The notes beneath the pieces were generated by a model. It did no database searches. It saw only the letters and a program-made list of their open reading frames with translations, and was not told the origin of the DNA. A stretch of DNA of 64,000 bases from contig NC_019866.2 in assembly GCF_002234675.1 (NCBI RefSeq), positions 24,736,955 to 24,800,954 on the forward strand. The letters are read 5' to 3'. This stretch comes from Oryzias latipes. Taxonomy: Eukaryota; Chordata; Actinopteri; Beloniformes; Adrianichthyidae. Each line of letters begins with the position of its first letter. Positions within the stretch are counted from its first letter, which is position 1. Shown piece after piece: positions 10,259 through 19,503 of this stretch. The position numbers were made by a program, and so were the translations under genes.

Positions 10259-10909
10259 TTCTGTTGCTGACAACTCCTCCATTGTTTTCCCTTCTTGTGT
10301 TGTCATGCGTGCACAAGCACGAAAGATGGTTGTTGTTCTTAATCTATCTGTTGTTGTGCAATGATGTTGTGAAAAATGAAAAGGTTAAATCTGAAGGGGA
10401 AAATCTGAGAAGGGTGTGAATGATCATTTGTCATTTGTGGATTCTACTCTAACCTTTGCTGCAGACGAGAGGGAATTTATTCAAGCTCAAGCTGTTAGCA
10501 AACTGTAACTGCTGTTGACTCTGGCAGGAGGAAGTTGCCATACAACATTCATATGATCTGTTGGTGCGGACCTGGTCCCCCCCCCTGCACTTGGTGACCT
10601 AGACTGGAAAGTTGTTGAGCAAGTGGTAGTTCCACAGAAATTTTGGTGCCAAATCCTTAGTTTAGCTCATGATAGTTCTGCAGGTCATTCAGTTATAAAA
10701 AAAAACGTAGAATCTTATTCTTCTACATTTCTTTTGGCCCGGTTTGAAGTCTGGTGTATCTGCATATTACCGGTCATGACATGTGTGTCACATGAGTGAA
10801 AAACCAAATCAAATCATTCCTCCCGCTCCCCTGAACCCCATTCCTGTGATCGGGGAACCCCTTGAACATCTTGTCCTAGATTGTGGTGGTCCTCTACCTA
10901 AAACTAAGT
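10259..10909 (+). repeat. Downstream copy of the duplicated gypsy spacer/integrase segment
   Basis: This is the second, more complete copy of 6673-7271, located after the RNase H remnant where this part of pol should not occur. It keeps the extra ~50 bases (about 10643-10695) covering the histidines of the integrase zinc domain (AHDSSAGHS). The copies look about 98-99% identical by eye outside this indel. Confidence 0.9.
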
Positions 10910-11384
10910 GTTGGGTTTAAACAACCTGAAACATCATAACAATTTAAAAAGGAAAGAAAGACAAACCGACTAAGGTACCTTTACGAGGAGAGCAACAGAG
11001 ATTATACCCAGTAAACAATCTCTCTAATTTTTCATCAGAGTTTCAGAGTGGGACCTCTGTGTTTTTGTGTTTCCTGCTCTCCTCATGGGTTTCTAATATG
11101 ATTTAGCAGTAAGCGTAACTCTTGCTGAAAGACGTCGAGCAGGGAGTAGCTTCCAAGCTCCATTTATGTACGGCATTCAACAAAGAGTAAAGCTGCAAAC
11201 ACAATAATATAATTAATCAAATAAAATGTCTAAACATGAGTATATCAAAACAACTCGTTTTCCAGTTCCATTCCAGTATGACAATACTGCTGCAAATCTA
11301 AAATACTGTTGTGTCAAAAGGTGTAATGACACTCCATAACAACACCACATACCGGAAATAGTAAGGTAAACATACAATCAAAAG
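10910..11384. other. Unassigned stretch after the gypsy duplication; weak LTR candidate
   Basis: The segment begins TGTTGGGTTT at 10909 and contains ...ATAACAACA at about 11336-11344, so a TGTTG/CAACA terminal pair could mark a solo LTR of about 435 bp. An AATAAA-like site lies near 11222. I found no matching target-site duplication, so the LTR call is weak. No coding sequence is seen. Confidence 0.25.
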
Positions 11385-11515
11385 GATCATAAATACATAG
11401 AATTCAATAGGAAAATACTAAACTGAACTAACTAAACAGACTAAACTACACTGGACATCTCTGCCCTTAGACCCTCCGTCCTTTTAGGAAAAACTATTAA
11501 AATAACCGGATTCTG
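11385..11515 (-). repeat. Fragment of the same LINE 3' UTR as at 7470-7620
   Basis: AAAAGGATCA...AATAGGAAAATACTAAACTGAACTAAC and CTCTGCCCTTAGACC blocks match the LINE 3' region at 7470-7600 in the same orientation. It is a short, isolated piece. Confidence 0.7.
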
Positions 11516-11644
11516 CTTTATTGCTTTTTATTTTTCAGCCAATCAGGGACTCAACCTTGAGAACTTGATGTTTTCAGTGATTCGATCAAAGGATAGAAAC
11601 ATTAAGCCAATATGGCGGCTCAATGCAAGGACTTTTGTCTTGAG

Positions 11645-11770
11645 CTTCTATCCATTTTCTTAACCCGCTGGGTTTCCATAGACTGTCCCGGTTACTGTTG
11701 GGCGAAGGCCGCAGGATCCACTGTGGACGGGTGGCCAGCCTGTCACAGAGCGGGAAAAAGGCTGAATGCC
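11645..11770. repeat. Dispersed teleost repeat (ATCCATTTTCTTAACCCGCT type)
   Basis: The block TATCCATTTTCTTAACCCGC, then GGGCGAAGGCCGCAGG and GTGGCCAGCCTGTCACAG, resembles a repeat I associate with many fish genomes. Smaller relatives appear near 22475-22510 and 42008-42100. The family is not named. Confidence 0.45.
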
Positions 11771-12179
11771 AGAAGAATCTTTAGAGAATGAAATGACGGC
11801 TGCATCTGTGAGTGAAAACCATGTCTGTGGTCTGAAGCAGCAGCTCTGCTGACGGTGTCAACAAAAGGAAGGACTCTGCTGAAGTAATGATAAATAATAA
11901 TTAATAAATCTTATCCTATATTTGCATTTTAGGATATAATATTAATAAACACATACATACCATAGTTAATAATCAATCTTGCATGTATAGATGAGATCAA
12001 ATGGAGGGAGAATGTGACAGAAATCCATGAGGATGGTTCAGATCCTGCAGTTGAAGTGTTGGTTTATTTTGTTTAGTGTTGAGATACCTCTGTGGTTGTG
12101 TTGAGTATTTTGGAGGCGTTTCTGCTCTGTTTACAGATAATATTGTTTTCATCATTTGAGGACATTTCCTTTAAAATAG

Positions 12180-12740
12180 ATTTCAAATAAACTCCTTCCT
12201 TTCTCTGCATAGTTCTGTCCAAGCCTCCTCAGCAGCCACAGTTTCATTGATGATTTCACTGAAATGCTGTCAGTTGTGTCTGAAGGAGACACATAAATGA
12301 CAGAAATGATCAACTTTGAAAAGGCCTCTGGTGCAGATGTCAATGAATTAGTGAACTCTGTAACTTCCAGCATTTTGAATGTTCTGGATGCCATCACCCC
12401 ATGAAGATGACAATCAGAAACAGTAGACAGAAATCTCCCTGGATGGACGATGATTTGGTCAGGGACACAAGAGGCAGAGCTGAGTGGAAGTGGTACAAGT
12501 CAAACCTCCAGGTTCATCATGGGGGGGGTGTACACCTACAACCAAATCTCATGCAGGACAAGGGAAAAGTACTTTTCTGAAATCATTGGAAGTTGCAGCA
12601 GCAACTCTCATGTCTTCTTCACAACAGTAAACAAATGAACAAACCCTCCAGCTCAGCTGCTGTTATAACTGGTTTACACGTCTAAATGGAAAGAGTTTGC
12701 TGTATTTTAAGGTTCAGGGCATTAAAGAAGAAGAAAATAG
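12180..12740 (+). pseudogene. Decayed LINE fragment (linker between endonuclease and RT)
   Basis: Frameshifted pieces on the plus strand read SPWMDDDLVRDTRGRAEWKW, YKSNLQVH and KYFSEIIGSCSSNSHVFFTTV. These resemble the region between endonuclease and RT in CR1/L2-type fish LINEs; compare the minus-strand block LPWITDSIH...CRRAERKWKASKS at 25930-26110 in this window. Several stops interrupt it. Confidence 0.6.
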
Positions 12741-12749
12741 TCCAGATAT

Positions 12750-14940
12750 GATTTTATGATGTTACCTTTACTTGAGTTAAGAAAGATTCTGTTGGGATCC
12801 ATTTCATTTTTTTCTTTTTAGTGGACTTAATGTCTGTCAAAGTAGTTTCTCAGTTCAAGGAATCTAGAAAAATAGCTTGTTTTATCATTTTATGTTTAGA
12901 AATGCTGCAGGAATCCATCTGCTGGTGTTTCCTGTTTGATTAAACTCCACATTTTCTGAACATGTTAAAGACTATTTCATATTATTTCCCCCTCAGCATT
13001 CAAACCGTCATCCCAGACTCTGACAGGCTCCTCCCCCTTGAAACAGGATCATCAAGGTCAACAACATTTCCAGAACAGGGAAGTTCTGCAGCATCAAATA
13101 TCAGGTCCAATGTTCCAGAGCAGCTTTTCCTGTTTTATGGAGGTTTTACAGGATTATTGTGAAGGTCAACAACGTGACTGAAGAAACAAACACTTTCAAA
13201 AACCCTCAGAGTGATTCTATGTGGAGCCACAGACTGCAGGACTGTGAGTCTAGAACATCTAGAACCACGACTGACCTACAGTTTTATCCACAGACCAGTA
13301 GATTCCACAAATAAGTCAGTTTTCCACTGACTGGCCTGAAGATAAGAATCACAAACTTTGTGTTTTTTTAATTCTTAGTCATATTTTTCAAAGTAAATTC
13401 TAATGTTAATTAATAAACTTTTCCTTTTTTTACATTGGTGTGTAAAGAAAAAAATAAAAATGCATTCTTTTGTGTGTGTGTGTCTTTAACAAAGAAGTTC
13501 TTCAACCCCAAATGCTTTGAAAGAGTTAAAAATTACATATTGATGAATTTGTGGCATTTTTCTGGTGACTGTTGAAAGGTCTCAATGTTCAAATGTGTTG
13601 TTGTTGATTGGCAGGTCCCTGTATCTCTGCCTCCCTCTTGTGGTTGCTTCTGGTATTGCGTCCTCTGGCCGGTGGTCTGTTTTTGTCTCCACAGGTGTGC
13701 AGGATGACTGACGGACCCCCGACTCACCTGCAGCCCGTCCACACTCGCCCTGGCCGTAAGACAGTCATGCCAGCTTTTACCTGACAGTTAAGGCTAGATT
13801 ACAGACAAACAGATTTATGTTTGAGTATGAATGTGAGCAGATGGTCTCTGTGTGACCCTGCAATAGAAACTGAACCGTCCAGGATGTACAGTGGCTGGTT
13901 ACAGGGTGAAGCAGGTTTAAACAGATGGAAGTCTGTTTGGAAATACATGCTGGATACAAGTTAACACTTTTTCTTAGGATATAGACCTTAAAAAACACTT
14001 GAGAGAATAATTACTGTTGACAGTGATTTGTGTGCATTAGAGGTCAAATCAGATGCAGACAGAGGAAGGAAGTGGTGTTTCCTGTTTTACTACAATAGGA
14101 TAAAATCTCATTTTTAGTCCATTTGTTCTGGTTATCCATGGTTGTCCGGGCTATCTGGAGCGATCCACTGCACCAAAGGCTCCACAAAAGAGCTTTTAGA
14201 GTGACTCGTGAACATTTGTGTTTTTCCATCTCTTCCAGTGAAGAAGACGCTCATTCATGGTTGTTGCTGCTGTCTGCATTGTGTGCACATGTGTTTATGT
14301 GTGTGATCATGATAGTCTGAGCTGTCTTCTGTGTTACTGTCATCAGTGCAGCTGCTTGTTTCTCTGATATTTGAGAAATCACCAAAAACCAAAAAGTACC
14401 AGATTAAAGTGGAAGTGAGCATCCAGAGCAGTAGACTTACCTGAACAGGTGAGCTGAATGTTTATTGATGACGTTCCAAATGTTTGGAAGCTCATTTGTT
14501 TGATTTACGATTTATTCATGTTTTTTTCATTGATGGGGGGGTTTGCAGGATCTCTGCAGCCGTTGATGAAGACGTCGGTGTCCCTGCAGACGTCCACTTC
14601 AATCCTTTCTTTAATTATTCAGAGAAAAATTATTCTGCTTCAAAATAGAGTAAAGGGCTGGTGAAGGTTTCAAAGTTGTGACAGCAGTAATAGTCTCTGA
14701 ACTTCCTTTTGCATCTAATTAACATATTTACTTATTCCTAGTTTATTGCTAACATGATCTCAACACTCGCTTTGGATATTGAAATCTGAAGAAGAACATT
14801 GCAGAGAAGATTGAAGCCATCTGAGTGTCATCATTGTGTGGTAGGACAGACCAACTGTGTGCTCTGATCTGAACCCAGCAGGAGCATCAGCAGAGCAGCT
14901 TCATCCTTTTACTCAATCAGAGTTTCCATTTCTGCCTTTA
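12750..14940. other. Gene-free stretch
   Basis: There is no convincing exon, RNA gene or mobile-element end here. Short open frames (about 60-70 codons) have no recognisable motifs. A short GT run lies at 13472-13482. Confidence 0.5.
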
Positions 14941-14943
14941 GAC

Positions 14944-15110
14944 TGTGGTGCAGTGAAGCAGTCAACCACTAGTCAGAAGGCCGCAGGTTTGATTCTCGCC
15001 TCGCCTGCCTTAGCGTCTAACGTTGGTGGGAAAGACAGTCCCACGTTGCTCACAGGGGGAACACAGTGTGAATGTCTGCACAGGATTGTCAATCCGCTGG
15101 GACCTTAACC
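14944..15110 (+). repeat. tRNA-derived SINE fragment
   Basis: A head-like segment (GTGGTGCAGTGAAGCAG) is followed by a pol III B-box-like GGTTTGATTC at about 14987-14996 and by a body with GGGGGAACACAGTGTGAATG. It is a retroposed SINE rather than a tRNA gene, because no cloverleaf is preserved. Confidence 0.5.
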
Positions 15111-15384
15111 AAAGTTGAAAAGCCTGATGGAAGTTCATGTCATTTGAATTGATTTGGACAGAAAGGCACTAATTGGTAAGAAGAAAAGGTGATGGCGTTG
15201 ATGTGGATGTGATGGAGAGATGCTGGGGGATGGATGAGCTGTGGACCTGCACCCCTATAATTTACCAATGGAATCTTCCTCTGGCATCTTAATCTGGGTT
15301 TCTGTTCTCAGATCCTTTCATTTATGCAGCACAAACTATTCAACCAGTCAGTGGTGGTGAGTGCCCTCAACAGAAAGTTCATTA

Positions 15385-15514
15385 AAAGTTCACTGGCCGT
15401 GGTGCAGCAGTAGGGCGGCTACTGACACTGAACCCCACCCTGCCTCTGGTGGAACACGCCAGTGTTCAGCAGCGGAGCCACCACCAGTGTGTGAAGGTAG
15501 AAAAGCGCTAAATA
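15385..15514 (+). repeat. SINE-like repeat whose tail is the L1 insertion site
   Basis: A head (CCGTGGTGCAGCAGTAGGGCGG) and a tail (GTGTGAAGGTAGAAAAGCGCTAAATA) resemble a common fish SINE whose 3' end is AAAGCGCTATATAAGTA...CCATTTAC. The tail continues after the L1 insertion at 22165-22195 (GCGCTAAATAAGTATACGCCATTTAC). Confidence 0.55.
15501..15514. repeat. Left 14-bp target-site duplication of the L1 insertion
   Basis: AAAAGCGCTAAATA here is repeated exactly at 22165-22178, directly after the poly(A) run. Some of the leading A bases on the right could instead belong to the tail. Confidence 0.85.
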
Positions 15515-15750
15515 TGGAGAGACAGATGAGCAGAGTGTAATGCTGTAGTATCGCGAGACCCAGCGAGACGAGTGTGGTGAGTCGACTTGGCGGCGCGTAA
15601 GCATTTGAACAAACATTTTCGATCTTGTTTCATTTTTCCGCCATATTAAAATATTTCCTGCTAACTAACATAACCTGTTAAGAGTATTAAGCTTCTGTCA
15701 GCCTGGAGGACCTGGAGAATTTCATTGACGAGTGTTTTAATACCTGCAAC

Positions 15751-18700
15751 ATGGTGAAGCCCAGAACCGCCACCACCACCCCCTCCGCGAAGCGTGAACG
15801 GCCTGAGGACTCTCCCGGGGCTGTGAAGAGATTGAAAGTGTTAAATCACCTGGATGGTCTAAAAGCAGATATAGCTCTACTGCAGGAGACCCATTTATCA
15901 AATTCTTTGAATCACCTTATGTGCTGCTTACAATTTCCAGTTATATACTCTGCCAGTTACAACTCCAAACAACGAGGAGTTGCTGTTTTAATTAATAAAA
16001 ATCTTAATTTTACTCATAAGGATACAGTTACTGACCCAGAAGGCAGATTTGTAATCACTAATATATCCATTCAGAATAAGGACTTTTGTATAGTGAGTGT
16101 ATATGGTCCTAATGTTGACGACTCTTCCTTCTTTCACAGACTCTTCACCTCACTCTCAGTTCACTCTGACTCCACAATCATTATAGGAGGAGACGTCAAC
16201 CTTGTTTTGGACCCTGAACTTGACAGACTCAGCACAGCAGCAAATCAGCGTACATGGCGGTCTGCAAGTATTCTAAAGCAGTACATGAATGATCTGGGTC
16301 TCTGCGACGCGTGGCGCTCATATCACCCAAGCACTAAAGGGTTCACCTTTTTTTCTCCAGTTCACTATTCACACTCCCGTTTAGACTATTTATTAATCAG
16401 TAACTCTCTTTTAAAAAATATTCAAAGCTCCAATATCCATCCAATTATTATCAGTGATCATGCACCAGTCTCTGTAAACATTTCTAGGGAAAAATCCACA
16501 CCCTCTGGTACAACCTGGAGGTTTAATACGTCTCTGTTAAAGGACCAGGAATTTCTTGAATTCTTTAAAAAAGAGTGGGCAACCTTCTTAGACTTCAACA
16601 ATACTCCAGACATCCCACCGTGCGTTCTTTGGGAAACAGCAAAGGCAGTCATGAGAGGGAAAATCATTTCTTATTCAACGCACAAAAAACGCAAAGAGAA
16701 AGCAGATTTATTAGAATTAGAAAATAAAATCAAAACCCTGGAGACTGCTTATGCTGCTTCTGCACAGGAACACATACTGGGCGACCTGAAAAATTTAAAG
16801 CTGCAGTTAAATGACATCATTAATAAACAAACACAATTTCAAATACAAAGGCTACGACTTGAAAGATTTGAAAACTCTAATAAATCTGGCAAATTTCTGG
16901 CTAATCAGCTTAAAATTAATAGAGAAAAATCATCAATCACCTCTATTATGGACCAAACAGGAAAGGTCACCCATGACCCGGTCAAAATTAATAACGCATT
17001 TGAAAACTTTTATAAAAACTTGTACACACCGCAGATCAATCCGTCAGAGCAAAGTATTGACTCATTTCTTAATAATGTAAACCTACCCAGGCTAAATGAG
17101 GATCAAATCACAAACTTAGACTCCCCGCTCTTGTTGTCTGAGCTTCATGAAGCTCTGTTACTTATGCCTAACAGCAAAGCACCAGGGCCTGACGGCTTTC
17201 CTGCAGAGTTTTATAAAGAATTCTGGGAACAACTGGCACCAACATTTTATAAAACTGTCACATCTATTAATGAGAGCCAATCAATGCCACCTAACATGAA
17301 CTCAGCCAACATAATTCTTCTTCTAAAACCAGACAAAGATCCCACTAGTCCTTCAAGCTATCGCCCTATTTCTCTAATCAATGCAGATGTAAAAATTATC
17401 TGCAAAGCACTAGCACAGAGAATAGAAAAAATCACTCCTCACATAATTCACTTCGACCAGACTGGATTCATCAAAGGCAGACACTCGGATGATAATGTCC
17501 GTAGACTAGTTAATATAATAGACTTTGCCACCATTGAAAACCAGGAAATGACGGTACTATCGCTGGATGCTGAAAAAGCCTTTGACAGAGTTAATTGGAA
17601 GTTCCTTATTGCTGCCTTCCATAAGTTTGGTTTTGGAGAAGCATTCATCAATTGGATCAAAATATTATATCACAACCCCAATGCATCAGTTAGAACTAAT
17701 AAACAGACTTCAAACAGGTTTTTTCTTGGAAGAGGAACCAGACAGGGCTGCCCACTCTCTCCTTCTCTTTTTGCTATATTCATTGAGCCTTTAGCTGCAG
17801 CAATAAGACAGAATGAGAGCATTAAAGGAATTAAAACCAAACACAGCCATCATAAAATTAGTCTCTATGCAGATGACATATTACTGTTTTTAAGGAATTT
17901 ACATTCTGTAAATGAAACAGCAATGATCATAAATGAATTCTCCTCCATATCAGACTATTCCATTAATTGGAATAAGTCTGTTTTATTACCACTCAACAGG
18001 AATATGGAACAAAGACTCACAATTCCAGTTAAAACAGGAAATATCAAATATCTGGGTATCTACTTTTCCCCCAAACTATCAGAACTGGTGCAGCTAAACC
18101 ACACCCCATTACTGAAAAGCATACAGGACGATCTAACACGCTGGACCAACCTGCCTCTGTCCCTTATGGGCAAGGTAGCCACGGTTAAAATGAAAATCGT
18201 ACCCAAAGTTAATTATCTCTTCTCAATGATTCCCACACAACCGCCATTAAAATGGTTCAAAACATTAGACTCATCCATATCAAGCTTTCTATGGAACAAC
18301 AAACCTGCAAGAATTAGTCTAAAAACTTTAAAATCTGCAAAAAGCTGTGGAGGATTAGAATTACCTAATTTCCACAAATACTTTCTTGCAAATAGATTAC
18401 AATATATCTTAAAATGGTTAAAAAATAATCCAGAAACCAACTCATGGTTAGACTTGGAACAGGCGTTATGTGGAAAGATCAACCTGTCAGATCTTCCATT
18501 TATTAGCCAAACAGTTAAAAAACAGGATTGTTTCAAAAGCATTAATATAAATGCCACCTTAACAGCCTGGTGGGAATTTCTCAAAATATCAAAATCATCA
18601 ATTCAACCGTGCAAAATGACACCCATCTGGAACAACCCGGACATCCTTATTTACAAAAAAATGATTCACTTCCCAGCTTGGCAAACAGGGGGCATAAAAC

Positions 18701-19503
18701 AACTAGAGCACGTAATTATTGATAGAAGATTCATAACTCCCCAGGAACTTCAAGACAAACATGGAATATATAACTTCTTGGAATATCAGCAACTTAAATC
18801 AAGTATTACTAAAAAGTATAAAATTAAAGACGACGATTTAAAGCTACCAGATGTAGTTACCACTCTGATTAATTTTTCAATGAATAGAACTCTCTCCAAA
18901 ATATACAAACTTTTATGTAATTTAGATAACAATATTGCCCTTCCAACAAAAAAATGGGATGCAGATTTGAGCATCAGCACAGATGAAAGCTTCTGGTCAG
19001 AACTCTGTCTAAACACCTTGAAACTGACAAAAAGTCCAAATCTGCAGCTAATCCATCTCAAAACTCTTCACAGAATTTACTACACTGGACAGAGGATGTT
19101 CAAGATGGGTCTCAGTAACTCAGACATTTGCGAGCACTGTGATAATAATCTACCCGACAGCTACATGCACGCACTGTGGTTCTGCACGCCTGTCCAGGCT
19201 CTCTGGCAGCAGGTATGTGCCGATTTATCAGTCTGGCTTAAGGTTTCAATCACTGCCTCACCGTCACTTTGTGTGCTTGGTGACATGAGTGCCATCGATA
19301 TAGAAGAAGGATTAGCATCTATCATTTTCATAACTCTTTGTATTGCCAAAAAAACTATTTTAATAAATTGGAAAAACAAGAAAAATATAAACATAAGTCA
19401 ACACAGAAATCTGCTGTTTGATCATATCAGCTTGGAAAAAATGTCAGCCCAAGTAACTTTGAAAGAATTCAGTCTCTCTGGTCTCCTGTGGTTGACTCCA
19501 TGA
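15751..19503 (+). CDS. L1/Tx1-type ORF2 (AP endonuclease-reverse transcriptase) with a fused ORF1-like N-terminus
   Basis: This is a 1250-residue uninterrupted frame. Residues 1-29 are basic and proline-rich (KRERPEDSPGAVKRLK) and look like the start of an L1 ORF1. From residue 30 it is ORF2: endonuclease with LLQETHLS (about 44-51), GGDVNL, SRLDYLL and SDHAPV. RT follows with FDQTGFIKGR, motif A LSLDAEKAFDRVNW, motif B GTRQGCPLSPSLF and motif C SLYADDILLF (about 702-712). A C-terminal CxxC...H...C finger (CEHCDNN...HALWFC) lies near 1127-1145. The usual first endonuclease strand with the catalytic Asn (LNVNG-type) is absent, so an internal deletion probably joined ORF1 to ORF2. RT function may be intact, but endonuclease activity is doubtful. 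The ATG context is in a normal position 236 bp into the element. Confidence 0.9.
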   Translation: MVKPRTATTTPSAKRERPEDSPGAVKRLKVLNHLDGLKADIALLQETHLSNSLNHLMCCLQFPVIYSASYNSKQRGVAVLINKNLNFTHKDTVTDPEGRFVITNISIQNKDFCIVSVYGPNVDDSSFFHRLFTSLSVHSDSTIIIGGDVNLVLDPELDRLSTAANQRTWRSASILKQYMNDLGLCDAWRSYHPSTKGFTFFSPVHYSHSRLDYLLISNSLLKNIQSSNIHPIIISDHAPVSVNISREKSTPSGTTWRFNTSLLKDQEFLEFFKKEWATFLDFNNTPDIPPCVLWETAKAVMRGKIISYSTHKKRKEKADLLELENKIKTLETAYAASAQEHILGDLKNLKLQLNDIINKQTQFQIQRLRLERFENSNKSGKFLANQLKINREKSSITSIMDQTGKVTHDPVKINNAFENFYKNLYTPQINPSEQSIDSFLNNVNLPRLNEDQITNLDSPLLLSELHEALLLMPNSKAPGPDGFPAEFYKEFWEQLAPTFYKTVTSINESQSMPPNMNSANIILLLKPDKDPTSPSSYRPISLINADVKIICKALAQRIEKITPHIIHFDQTGFIKGRHSDDNVRRLVNIIDFATIENQEMTVLSLDAEKAFDRVNWKFLIAAFHKFGFGEAFINWIKILYHNPNASVRTNKQTSNRFFLGRGTRQGCPLSPSLFAIFIEPLAAAIRQNESIKGIKTKHSHHKISLYADDILLFLRNLHSVNETAMIINEFSSISDYSINWNKSVLLPLNRNMEQRLTIPVKTGNIKYLGIYFSPKLSELVQLNHTPLLKSIQDDLTRWTNLPLSLMGKVATVKMKIVPKVNYLFSMIPTQPPLKWFKTLDSSISSFLWNNKPARISLKTLKSAKSCGGLELPNFHKYFLANRLQYILKWLKNNPETNSWLDLEQALCGKINLSDLPFISQTVKKQDCFKSININATLTAWWEFLKISKSSIQPCKMTPIWNNPDILIYKKMIHFPAWQTGGIKQLEHVIIDRRFITPQELQDKHGIYNFLEYQQLKSSITKKYKIKDDDLKLPDVVTTLINFSMNRTLSKIYKLLCNLDNNIALPTKKWDADLSISTDESFWSELCLNTLKLTKSPNLQLIHLKTLHRIYYTGQRMFKMGLSNSDICEHCDNNLPDSYMHALWFCTPVQALWQQVCADLSVWLKVSITASPSLCVLGDMSAIDIEEGLASIIFITLCIAKKTILINWKNKKNINISQHRNLLFDHISLEKMSAQVTLKEFSLSGLLWLTP

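Noticed and set aside
10909-11344. Solo LTR
   Set aside because: TGTTG/CAACA ends are suggestive, but there is no target-site duplication and no primer-binding context, so it was left as unassigned.
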